Source: Planctomycetota bacterium
Lineage (GTDB): Bacteria; Planctomycetota; UBA11346
NCBI GenBank assembly: GCA_024641365.1
Contig: JAHEDF010000163.1
Location: 1-7,957, forward strand
Direction: 5' to 3'
Length of the DNA: 7,957 nucleotides
Position numbers and translations under genes: made by a program. Positions 1 through 6,887 of the stretch are shown here, in pieces. The notes beneath the pieces are model-generated. The model did no database searches and was not told the DNA's origin. It saw nothing but the letters and a program-made list of their open reading frames with translations. Numbering within the stretch: the first letter of the stretch is position 1; each line of letters starts with the position of its first letter.

Positions 1-144
1 ATAATTGTGATTGATGATTGTGCTGCCGATCACGTCTTTGATGGGTCGCGTCAGGCGTGGCTAGAATTCATTGAGCAACACCAACTCGCTCAAGAATTAG
101 TGAATGATAAATTGGCAATTATACGCAAACCTATCGCGGTTTAA
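1..144 (+). CDS. C-terminal fragment of a probable SAM-dependent methyltransferase
   Basis: The last 47 codons of a gene that starts left of the window are open in frame 1 and end at TAA (142-144). The fragment begins IIVIDDCAADHVFDGSRQAW and continues into a short amphipathic helix, then ends with KLAIIRKPI. A hydrophobic strand ending in two acidic residues, then an aromatic/Gly turn, a helix and a final hydrophobic strand is what the last third of class I SAM-dependent methyltransferases of the Methyltransf_24 type looks like ('GG.ivvDD.....G...A...F'). The substrate cannot be told. The SAM-binding glycine motif would lie outside the window, so the family call is inference from a short C-terminus. 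The stop codon overlaps that of the convergent ferredoxin gene in the palindrome TTAA, so neither gene has room for its own terminator here. Confidence 0.55.
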   Translation: MIVIDDCAADHVFDGSRQAWLEFIEQHQLAQELVNDKLAIIRKPIAV

Positions 145-422
145 ATCGGTTTTAATTGAATAGCCTTTTCAGGACAGGCATTTACGCACAGACCACAGGC
201 ATGGCAGTGTTCTGCCTTCGGCGTGTAGGCTTGTTTGCCGCCATGGAAAAAGGCTTTGATACGACCACGTAAACTTAATGTCGCACGGTCTTCATCGGTT
301 AACTGTTGAATAGAAAATACACCATACGGACAAACACGAACGCAATCAGCTTTGGCCTCACAGCGATTACGGTCAATAATAGGTCGGACGCGACCAGCTT
401 TTTGGGCACAGGTGTCGTTCAT
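141..422 (-). CDS. Small dicluster ferredoxin, probable 7Fe ([3Fe-4S]/[4Fe-4S]) type
   Basis: A 93-residue soluble, presumably cytoplasmic electron carrier. It has two ferredoxin motifs. The first, residues 21-32, reads C-x5-C-x3-CP (C21, C27, C31). The second, residues 73-84, is a complete [12 protein letters not shown] (C73, C76, C79, C83). In the classical motif CxxCxxCxxxCP the second cysteine of motif I would fall at residue 24, which is Lys here, so one cluster has only three Cys ligands (C21, C27, C83). That is the pattern of 7Fe ferredoxins. Between the motifs is a roughly 40-residue insert rich in basic and hydrophobic residues ([17 protein letters not shown]), which I associate with a family of small bacterial 'ferredoxin family' proteins of unknown partner. 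ATG at 422 is the only usual start, because an in-frame TAG lies two codons upstream. No good Shine-Dalgarno sequence precedes it. The redox partner is not identifiable from the neighbours. Confidence 0.9.
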   Translation of the reverse strand: MNDTCAQKAGRVRPIIDRNRCEAKADCVRVCPYGVFSIQQLTDEDRATLSLRGRIKAFFHGGKQAYTPKAEHCHACGLCVNACPEKAIQLKPI

Positions 423-505
423 GCACTATGCTGCCAGTGGTACAAACACATGCTAGATGCGGCAAAAGCATCCGAATGTACCTGTGAATGCATCTGTGTC
501 ACGAA

Positions 506-524
506 AAGACCCTGCGTGGGTCTT
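506..524 (-). terminator. Hairpin with short T tail on the minus strand (weak terminator candidate)
   Basis: AAGACCC (506-512) and GGGTCTT (518-524) pair perfectly across a 5-base loop. Read on the minus strand, the 3' arm runs directly into TT from the flank, giving TTTT followed by CG, a short tail of the kind seen at intrinsic terminators. Read on the plus strand there is no T run. It sits upstream of the ferredoxin start, so it could stop antisense transcription coming from acs, or form part of either 5' leader. The stem is short and the tail is weak, so this is tentative. Confidence 0.3.
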
Positions 525-583
525 GAGCCTGAACAGGCATGCGTATCACGGTTGCCCCATCTACCTACCCTTCATGTAGAATC

Positions 584-587
584 GGAG
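584..587 (+). promoter_or_regulatory. Ribosome-binding site of acs
   Basis: GGAG lies 6 bases upstream of the ATG at 594. It is the clearest Shine-Dalgarno sequence in the window. It settles the acs start against the longer in-frame reading that begins at 306 and overlaps the ferredoxin gene antisense. Confidence 0.75.
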
Positions 588-593
588 TCCAGC

Positions 594-2576
594 ATGGCCG
601 CAAAATCTTCTCCTACTTCAGATGCATCCCACACCATTAAAGAAAAATATCCAGTTATTGCGCGTGTAAAAAAAGGTGCGCATATCTCATCTGAAGAGGC
701 CTATAAAAAATTATATAATCAAAGCGTCAAATCCCCCGACAAATTTTGGGGCAAAATGGCAAAGCAATTCTTAAACTGGAACTCACCATTTGACACTGTC
801 CAAGCGGGCGACTTTTCAGAAGGGACAGTCGCTTGGTTTCCTGGTGGCAAACTCAATGTCAGTGAAAATTGTTTAGATCGTCATCTCGAAAAACGCGGCG
901 ATCAAATCGCGATATTATGGGAAGGGGACGAACCAGGCGATGTTCGTCGCATAACTTACAAAGAATTACATGGTGATGTGTGTCGTTTAGCAAATGCGTT
1001 ACGTGCTCGTGGCGTTCGCAAAGGCGACCGCGTTGCCATTTATTTACCGATGGTGCCAGAAGCGGCCGTGTCGATGTTGGCGTGTGCTCGCATTGGAGCG
1101 ATTCACTCTGTCATTTTTGGCGGATTTTCTGCAGAGTCTGTGCGTGATCGTATTTTAGACTCCGATTGCCGCGTATTAATTACAGCCGACCAAGGCCTGC
1201 GCGGTAAGAAAATTGTACCGCTGAAAAATACGGCAGATCAAGCGTTAAATTCCTGTCCGAATGTGCATAGCGTATTTGTACTGCAACGTACCGGCGCTGA
1301 AGTAAATATGGTAGCTGGTAGAGATTTGGTAATGCGTGAAGCGATGGATAACGAACGCCCATGGTGTCCAGCTGAACAAATGGACAGCGAAGATATTTTA
1401 TTTTTACTCTATACCTCCGGTTCAACGGGTAAGCCGAAAGGCGTCGCCCATTCAACTGCTGGTTATTTATTGTATACGGCAATTACTCATAAATATGTCT
1501 TTGATTATCGTGAAGGCGATATTTACGCCTGTATGGCTGACGTCGGTTGGGTAACCGGACATAGTTATATTGTTTACGGACCTTTATGTAATGGTGCGAC
1601 CTCATTTATGTTTGAAGGGATTCCGACGTACCCAGATGCTGGTCGTTACTGGGATATGGTTCAGCGTCATGGTATTAATTCATTTTATACCGCACCAACC
1701 GCAATTCGTGCGATTGCAAAAGATGGTGATGATTTAGTTACAAAATATGATCGCAGCAGTTTACGCGTACTTGGTAGTGTGGGCGAGCCGATTAATCCAG
1801 AAGCATGGCGTTGGTATTATGAAGTGGTTGGTGATAAACGCTGTTCAATTGTTGATACGTTCTGGCAAACAGAAACTGGTGGTCATATGATTACACCACT
1901 CCCAGGCGCAACCGCTCTCAAACCAGGGTCTGCAACTTTACCATTTTTTGGTGTGGTTCCTGCGGTGCTTGATGAAAAAGGTAATGAAATTAAAGGCAAT
2001 GATGTCACCGGCATACTTGGATTTAAAGCAGCATGGCCTGGTGTAGCGCGTACTATTTACGGCGATCATACTCGTTTTGTGAATACTTACTTTAAACCAT
2101 ATCCAGGTTATTATTTTACCGGTGACGGCTGCCGTCGTGATAAAAATGGCTATTATTGGATTACCGGGCGTGTTGATGATGTCATCAATGTGTCTGGTCA
2201 TCGTATGGGCACCGCCGAAGTGGAAAGCGCCTTAGTCTCACATCCAGCATGTGCAGAAGCGGCGGTGGTTGGGTTCCCACACGATATTAAAGGCGCCGGT
2301 ATTTTTGCTTACGTGATATTAAATGGCGGTCATCAAGAAAGCGATGAACTCATAAAAGAATTAAAAGCAGAGGTACGTAAAATTATTGGACCAATTGCAA
2401 CGCCGGATATGATTTTAATTACTCCTGGCCTGCCTAAAACACGATCCGGAAAAATTATGCGTCGTATTTTGCGCAAAGTGGCATCACAAGAGACGGATAA
2501 CTTAGGTGATATTAGCACCCTGGCCGATCCAGCAGTGGTGCAGTTATTAATTGATAAGCGAAAGACTTTATCTTAA
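594..2576 (+). CDS. acs: Acetyl-coenzyme A synthetase (AMP-forming)
   Basis: This 660-residue cytoplasmic enzyme converts acetate, ATP and CoA to acetyl-CoA, AMP and PPi (EC 6.2.1.1). E. coli Acs has 652 residues. The N-terminal ACS domain is followed by the AMP-binding core with the P-loop [11 protein letters not shown] at 273-283. The acetate-pocket residues known from Salmonella Acs are kept by motif position: V320/T321 in [11 protein letters not shown]396 in GSVGEPINP and W424 in [10 protein letters not shown]. The small acyl pocket closed by this Trp supports acetate rather than longer acids. D511 (YFTGD) and R526 ([15 protein letters not shown]) mark the hinge to the C-terminal domain. 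K620 in [11 protein letters not shown] is the catalytic lysine that Pat/GNAT enzymes acetylate and sirtuins deacetylate in other bacteria. The start at 594 is chosen for its Shine-Dalgarno sequence and normal family length. The DTFWQTETG form, with Phe where E. coli has Trp, and the [12 protein letters not shown] stretch recall eukaryote-like Acs. The gene stands alone and ends 9 bp from the convergent kinase gene. Confidence 0.97.
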   Translation: MAAKSSPTSDASHTIKEKYPVIARVKKGAHISSEEAYKKLYNQSVKSPDKFWGKMAKQFLNWNSPFDTVQAGDFSEGTVAWFPGGKLNVSENCLDRHLEKRGDQIAILWEGDEPGDVRRITYKELHGDVCRLANALRARGVRKGDRVAIYLPMVPEAAVSMLACARIGAIHSVIFGGFSAESVRDRILDSDCRVLITADQGLRGKKIVPLKNTADQALNSCPNVHSVFVLQRTGAEVNMVAGRDLVMREAMDNERPWCPAEQMDSEDILFLLYTSGSTGKPKGVAHSTAGYLLYTAITHKYVFDYREGDIYACMADVGWVTGHSYIVYGPLCNGATSFMFEGIPTYPDAGRYWDMVQRHGINSFYTAPTAIRAIAKDGDDLVTKYDRSSLRVLGSVGEPINPEAWRWYYEVVGDKRCSIVDTFWQTETGGHMITPLPGATALKPGSATLPFFGVVPAVLDEKGNEIKGNDVTGILGFKAAWPGVARTIYGDHTRFVNTYFKPYPGYYFTGDGCRRDKNGYYWITGRVDDVINVSGHRMGTAEVESALVSHPACAEAAVVGFPHDIKGAGIFAYVILNGGHQESDELIKELKAEVRKIIGPIATPDMILITPGLPKTRSGKIMRRILRKVASQETDNLGDISTLADPAVVQLLIDKRKTLS

Positions 2577-2585
2577 TCGTATTGC

Positions 2586-5267
2586 TTATTCATTACGTAG
2601 AGGACGTCGTCCGCCACCACTCATCGTGGTAATCCATTGGAGGCGGGCGATTAATTCTTGTATACCACCCGATAAACAAGCACTTACATAGCGATCAGCG
2701 TCAGTGCTTTGTTCTTTTACAGGTATGTGATAGCGTTTGATAAACTGTGGTGCGACAGCGAGGTCTATTACTGGTAATAACGGCACTTCGGCAACAATGC
2801 GTTTAATGTAAGATTCCCATGCGGCATTAATTAACGGTCTATTATGCCGATGATGGCTGAGAATTAATACTGGCAGGGTGCCAGCTTCTTCGGCTTTTTT
2901 ACAGCGTGTAATTAAATCTTCAGCAGTTTTATCAGCGTTGGGTATTCTTTCAGTTGGCACATAGATAAATAGGAGGTCGGCTTTTCCGGTAGCTGCTTCA
3001 AAAGCTTTTTCTAAAGAAGCGCTGTCAGAATAGGAAAATAACGAAGTGTTACTGTCACCGTTAATATTTAAAACATTCGCGGACATTTTATAAATTTCTT
3101 CTCCACGCAATTTTTCATTTGCGGGATAAGCCACCGCTATGGTATCTAATTGAGCAAATGATGAATGAGACCGTATCATTCGCATGGCAACAACGCGATA
3201 ATCGCTATCTCGCTCAAGACGACCAAGGGCGGCTGGCAATGGATTTAAGCCGCCAGGAATAACATCAAGATCACTCATGGTAGCAGGGCGACCAATTGTC
3301 AGCACTGCAGTAGCGGCATACATGACCACATTAGATTGCGCGGCTTTTATTTCGATGCCTGTAACTATTCGTGGCACATCCAACGAAATAAATATCGGCT
3401 CCCATGACCCACCACTTATTGTTTGTGCCGGACGCTCATGACGTTCATCTCCGCATCGTATAGTTGCTTGTATTTTGCAAGAAACGCTTGAATGAATTAA
3501 AATGCCAACACCACTATCAGTCGTTTTTAAATTTGCTGGCAAGGTCAATTCAATACGGCTTTCACGACTCATGAAAAGCTGTTGGGTATCCTGTGGAATA
3601 TGTGCAGGTAATGCCACGTAGCCAATTTGTAACGCTTGATCACCAAAACCAGGATTACCCTGCTGTAGACGAATAACTTGTGTATTTTTTCCTGCATTAG
3701 TTTTTTCCAATGCACGATTATAGCGATTAGTTAATTCGACATCTATTTTAGGAGGTCGTGTCGATTCAAGCATTTTTCGCGCATCGGTTAAATGCCCTTG
3801 CTTAATGAGCATTTCCGCAGCAGAAATGCTTTCCTCTGCGCGTTCTATTCGTTCTTTAAATGCACTTTTCAATCTTTGTCGTACACCAAAGGTGCGTGCC
3901 GATGTATTGGCATCAGGGGTGTATTCACTGAGTTCGCTTTCAGCTTCATCAAGTCGACCTGCGGCCAAGTGTTCTTCAGCTAATTCTAATCGTGATTTGC
4001 CGACGGGCTTAGATGGTGTGACAGTTTCACGCGTTGGCGGTTTTGCCGTTTCAATAAAATTTTGCCCTATAATCGCTGCGCGTTCAGTTAGCGTTGGATG
4101 ACTGCTAATTTGTTCTGCTGTTAAACTTTTAAATAATGTTTCAGCGTCAGACTTTTGATTTCTATCTAATAATGATTCTACTTCATCTAATGTGGCGACC
4201 ACATTTGCATCCAGCGGATTTTCAACTGGTTTTTTCTTACTTAAAGTCGCGGCAACAATGAGTATCAATAAAATAACACCTATACTGGCAGCTATATATT
4301 TCCAATTTGTGCGGGTTGTTTTTTTTGCCGGTGGAAGTGTGGCCGTTGCATGGTGACTATAGACGGCATCCGGATCATTTTCGGTTGGACTCGCAGTTGA
4401 TACACCAGCAGGGGAATCAGCAGGTATTTCGTTAATGGCGACTTTCAGCGCTGCAGCCAATGATTCAGCGTCTTGAAATCGGTCTTCGGGTTTTTTGGCT
4501 AATAATTTTGCTATTAATTCATTTAAATTTTCAAGATCAGGACGCCAGGCGGAAATCTTTGGAATCGGCGCATGAATATGTTGATGTAAAGCCTGAACAG
4601 CGCTGGAAGCGCGGTAGGGAGTTGTGCCAGTGAGCCCATGAAAAAGCGAGCATCCTAAACTATACAAATCAGAGGCAGGAGCAGGAGGCGCACCGCGGCA
4701 AGCTTCGGGTGACATATAGGCCGGACTACCCAATATGGCGCCTGTTTGGGTTAACATGGCCGAATCATCTGACTTGGCCAAGCCGAAATCTGCTAACTTT
4801 GCCTGTCCCTTTCTTGTGACCATGATATTATCCGGTTTAATATCTCGGTGCACTATTCCTAATCGATGTGCAGCGGCTAATCCTTCGGCTGCTTGTCGAT
4901 GTATTTCCAACATATTGCGTGCGGTCATGCGGTGCTTTTTCTTGAGCAACGAACCGAGACTCCAGCCGTCAACAAATTCTAAAACCATCAAAACAATTTC
5001 ATTGCCGTGCGGACCTATGCAGCGGGCAGTATCATGACAGGCAATAACATGTGGATGTACTAGCCGTCCCAAAGTTTGGGCTTCTCGATGAAAGCGAGTA
5101 ATATAGGCATCGTCTTCAGCTAAATGTGCGGCGATTACTTTTATCGCCACCGGACGATCCATAGCGACTTGCATGCCTTTATAAACGGCACCCATCGCGC
5201 CACGCCCTAATAGGCTATCGAAGCGAAACCCATCAACAGTAAAACCAATAAGAGGATCTTCAGGCAT
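2586..5267 (-). CDS. Transmembrane Ser/Thr protein kinase (Hanks type) with large extracytoplasmic sensor region
   Basis: An 893-residue membrane signalling kinase. The kinase domain (about 13-280) is intact: glycine loop GRGAMG 21-26, ATP lysine K43 (AIK), helix-C glutamate E62, catalytic HRDIKPDN 140-147, metal-binding DFG 160-162, activation segment SPAYMSPE 181-188, and Arg of PEDRF at 263. A Ser/Pro/Thr-rich linker leads to a single membrane span at about 324-342, followed by KKK, placing the kinase in the cytoplasm and the rest outside. The outer part has helical, TPR-like repeats (about 355-525), a beta-rich stretch (about 530-660) and an alpha/beta region (about 668-880) resembling a degenerate SGNH-hydrolase fold. 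Start: the frame also opens at TTG 5312 (15 residues longer) right after an in-frame stop, but I favour ATG 5267, which leaves a normal short leader. Neither has a strong Shine-Dalgarno sequence. It lies downstream of the bshC-like gene on the same strand, probably co-transcribed. The substrate and ligand are unknown. Confidence 0.93.
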   Translation of the reverse strand: MPEDPLIGFTVDGFRFDSLLGRGAMGAVYKGMQVAMDRPVAIKVIAAHLAEDDAYITRFHREAQTLGRLVHPHVIACHDTARCIGPHGNEIVLMVLEFVDGWSLGSLLKKKHRMTARNMLEIHRQAAEGLAAAHRLGIVHRDIKPDNIMVTRKGQAKLADFGLAKSDDSAMLTQTGAILGSPAYMSPEACRGAPPAPASDLYSLGCSLFHGLTGTTPYRASSAVQALHQHIHAPIPKISAWRPDLENLNELIAKLLAKKPEDRFQDAESLAAALKVAINEIPADSPAGVSTASPTENDPDAVYSHHATATLPPAKKTTRTNWKYIAASIGVILLILIVAATLSKKKPVENPLDANVVATLDEVESLLDRNQKSDAETLFKSLTAEQISSHPTLTERAAIIGQNFIETAKPPTRETVTPSKPVGKSRLELAEEHLAAGRLDEAESELSEYTPDANTSARTFGVRQRLKSAFKERIERAEESISAAEMLIKQGHLTDARKMLESTRPPKIDVELTNRYNRALEKTNAGKNTQVIRLQQGNPGFGDQALQIGYVALPAHIPQDTQQLFMSRESRIELTLPANLKTTDSGVGILIHSSVSCKIQATIRCGDERHERPAQTISGGSWEPIFISLDVPRIVTGIEIKAAQSNVVMYAATAVLTIGRPATMSDLDVIPGGLNPLPAALGRLERDSDYRVVAMRMIRSHSSFAQLDTIAVAYPANEKLRGEEIYKMSANVLNINGDSNTSLFSYSDSASLEKAFEAATGKADLLFIYVPTERIPNADKTAEDLITRCKKAEEAGTLPVLILSHHRHNRPLINAAWESYIKRIVAEVPLLPVIDLAVAPQFIKRYHIPVKEQSTDADRYVSACLSGGIQELIARLQWITTMSGGGRRPLRNE

Positions 5268-5348
5268 GGAGGACTCGAGCGGCGATCCTGCAAGGCGAAT
5301 GGCAGTGAGCAATTACCGAACTGAGTTGCTTACCTGCTCACGGAATCG

Positions 5349-6773
5349 TTAGTTGCCAAGCTCGACATAGGCGTGAGCTCCTGACGGCAAAGTGCCAGCC
5401 ATCGTTATCAACTGGTCGACAATGCCCGGGCCAAATTCCCAGATCACTTGGAACAAACTCATTATGCGCTCTTGTCGGATTCCGGACGGCAAAACGAAGT
5501 CATGCATGTGCCCCCAAGCCGGGCGCTGGTCTTCCAAACGCTGGTAGCGTTCCAAGCTAGCGTGTAATTGTTGAATCGCGTGATGTATCTTTTCTACGCC
5601 CGATCCCAGTCGTTTGGTTAATGGGTCTGATTCTGATTGCGACTGATAACGACTTTGCCATGCATCAATGTCACGCTGAAATTGCGCGAGTGATTGTATC
5701 ATGTCCGTGGTTGGCTTGGTTGGCGGTGTCCCGATTAATGTATCAGCGTGCACCTGCCAACGTGTAAGTCCTCGGGTCAACCAAGCGGGCACGATGGTTA
5801 ATGAGCATCGAGGTATGAATTCAGGTTTTGGTGCGCCTAAGGCAGCATATATCGGGGTAATAAATTCGTGATAAGCTAATTCGCCTGGGCCGCCTATATA
5901 AGCCGTCGCCGGCAACGCTAATTGTTGTAAAATAGGTCGCAGTGCCGCACCTGGACTCAGCGATAATGAATCGTGTGAAATTAATTTGAGAGCGGTGTCA
6001 CTATCAATAGCAATGCGTTCACTGGGAGTGTCATGAAATAAGGGAGGGTGGGCCAACGCGCCAAAAGCATCTTTATGCCCATTTGCGAGTAAATTATCGC
6101 GCAACGCAGCTAATTCCGCTGTAGGCCACTTATTAATTACATCAATGAGGTTATTATTCCATAATGGGCGTAAGTGATGCCCTTCAATACACAACAATCC
6201 ATAATCGCTAAATAAATCCGATAATAAACGACACGTCCATTGCCCCATGTTTTCATTGTCACGTGGAGCATGATCTAAAATCCATGCCTGTCCTAAACCT
6301 GGACCTAAACAACTTGACGCATGTGCAATGCACGCATCCCACCACTGGGCGGCAGGTCGAAATCGTAAGCTGGCGCGTCCACCACCTAAATTATGCGAGA
6401 AGCGTTGGCGCTTACCATGACGATTAATAAAGTCGGCGTGACCTGCTTCACCAAGATCATGATCTTCTGATGCGCACCAGAAAATTGGTACAATTGGATG
6501 TTCGTCACTTTGCTTTTGTTTGGCTAAGGCAATGGTGTAACTAATTTTTACTAGTGTGTAGAGTGGCCCGCCGCCAATCGCTGGTTGTTGGCCAGTAACA
6601 TAACAATTAGTGCTTGGATTTGCTAATGCCTTTAACTGTTGCTTGGCAACTCTGCCAAGCGAAATTGCTTGAGCTTCGATGCAGGGAATCACATCAGAAC
6701 GATTTCCGTTCGGGACCATAGTTGGCAGCATCGTCGATGCGGGTGGCTTCGTCCAGCGTTTAGCAATCAGCAT
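5349..6773 (-). CDS. bshC: Bacillithiol biosynthesis cysteine-adding enzyme BshC-like protein
   Basis: This 474-residue soluble protein resembles BshC, which is assigned the last step of bacillithiol synthesis, joining cysteine to glucosamine-malate. Recognisable blocks are YVTGQQPAIGGGPLYTLVKI (58-77), matching the family's 'VTGQQ...GPLYT..K' nucleotide-binding-like start; PIFWCASEDHDLGEAGH (96-112), matching 'P.FW.A.EDHD..E..H'; and SPGAALRP with YIGGPGELAYH (273-280 and 292-302), matching 'S...LRP...GPGE..Y'. A Gln/Arg-rich helical stretch (about 360-415) suits the coiled-coil C-terminal part, and IRQERIMSL near the end fits the family's 'QER' tail. It is about 65 residues shorter than the B. 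subtilis enzyme (about 539), apparently in the helical region. ATG 6773 is the first start in frame, without a good Shine-Dalgarno sequence; M15 or M19 are alternatives. No bshA or bshB is in the window. Bacillithiol function in this organism is therefore inferred from the family only. Confidence 0.88.
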   Translation of the reverse strand: MLIAKRWTKPPASTMLPTMVPNGNRSDVIPCIEAQAISLGRVAKQQLKALANPSTNCYVTGQQPAIGGGPLYTLVKISYTIALAKQKQSDEHPIVPIFWCASEDHDLGEAGHADFINRHGKRQRFSHNLGGGRASLRFRPAAQWWDACIAHASSCLGPGLGQAWILDHAPRDNENMGQWTCRLLSDLFSDYGLLCIEGHHLRPLWNNNLIDVINKWPTAELAALRDNLLANGHKDAFGALAHPPLFHDTPSERIAIDSDTALKLISHDSLSLSPGAALRPILQQLALPATAYIGGPGELAYHEFITPIYAALGAPKPEFIPRCSLTIVPAWLTRGLTRWQVHADTLIGTPPTKPTTDMIQSLAQFQRDIDAWQSRYQSQSESDPLTKRLGSGVEKIHHAIQQLHASLERYQRLEDQRPAWGHMHDFVLPSGIRQERIMSLFQVIWEFGPGIVDQLITMAGTLPSGAHAYVELGN

Positions 6774-6777
6774 CTAA

Positions 6778-6810
6778 CTACATAACTCTATTTCTTATTT
6801 GCTACATAAC
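6778..6810. repeat. Pair of 9-bp direct repeats, CTACATAAC
   Basis: CTACATAAC occurs at 6778-6786 and again at 6802-6810, 24 bp start to start, just upstream of the bshC start codon. Spacing of a little over two helical turns would place both copies on nearly the same DNA face, as expected for cooperative regulator binding. The repeat itself is seen in the sequence, while the function is inferred. Confidence 0.5.
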
Positions 6811-6856
6811 ATGTGACGGATCATACGCGTGCCAAAAAAAGTGCACAGCCGCTATT

Positions 6857-6879
6857 TGTAGCCATGCATTATAGCTACA
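6857..6879. repeat. Inverted repeat TGTAGC-N11-GCTACA upstream of the response regulator
   Basis: Perfect 6-bp arms are separated by 11 bases and end 8 bases before the ATG at 6888. This could be an operator dyad or, if transcribed, a leader hairpin limiting ribosome access, since no Shine-Dalgarno sequence is visible there. The upstream in-frame ATG at 6864 lies within the spacer. Confidence 0.45.
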
Positions 6880-6887
6880 GTGCCAGC

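Larger units (their letters stand above)
423..593. promoter_or_regulatory. Divergent intergenic region between ferredoxin gene and acs
   Basis: This 171-bp stretch separates the divergently transcribed ferredoxin (-) and acs (+) genes, so promoters for both should lie in or near it. It can be read through in frame with acs, but the resulting peptide is Cys-rich and unlike any Acs N-terminus, so I treat it as non-coding. Visible structures are a 5-bp inverted repeat GATGC-N7-GCATC (456-472), a perfect 7-bp hairpin (506-524) and a short GCCT/AGGC dyad (527-538). I found no convincing -35/-10 pair or complete sigma-54 site for either gene. Confidence 0.5.
6774..6887. promoter_or_regulatory. Divergent regulatory region between bshC and the response regulator gene
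   Basis: This 114-bp gap must carry the promoters for the bshC-kinase unit (-) and probably the regulator (+). It contains a 9-bp direct repeat CTACATAAC at 6778-6786 and 6802-6810 with a 24-bp period. It also contains an inverted repeat TGTAGC-N11-GCTACA at 6857-6879, whose half-site GCTACA recurs at 6801-6806. On the minus strand TATGAT (6825 to 6820) is a good -10-like hexamer for bshC, but it lacks a matching -35. The repeats look like protein-binding sites, though the binding protein is not known. Confidence 0.45.

Noticed and set aside
552..582. TTGCCC ... TAGAAT promoter-like pair before acs
   Set aside because: The spacing is 19 bp, and transcription would begin about 5 bases before the ATG, cutting off the ribosome-binding site at 584-587.
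306..593. In-frame 96-codon extension upstream of acs
   Set aside because: It overlaps the ferredoxin gene antisense, gives a Cys-rich sequence unlike any Acs N-terminus, and the Shine-Dalgarno sequence at 584-587 and normal family length support the ATG at 594.
1180..2518. Minus-strand open frames within acs
   Set aside because: They are short antisense frames opposite strongly conserved Acs motifs, with no recognisable domains.
2971..3758. Two perfect AGGAGGTCG Shine-Dalgarno-like strings on the plus strand (2971-2979 and 3750-3758)
   Set aside because: Both lie antisense within kinase codons and are not followed by a credible reading frame, so they are chance matches.
3792..4101. Plus-strand open frames inside the kinase gene
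   Set aside because: They lie antisense to a well-supported coding region, have low-complexity Ser/Cys-rich translations and match no family; they are shadows of the kinase frame.
6820..6835. Sigma-54 -24 element TTGGCACG on the minus strand upstream of bshC
   Set aside because: The -24 half matches well, but the bases at the required -12 GC position read AT, so only half of the site is present.
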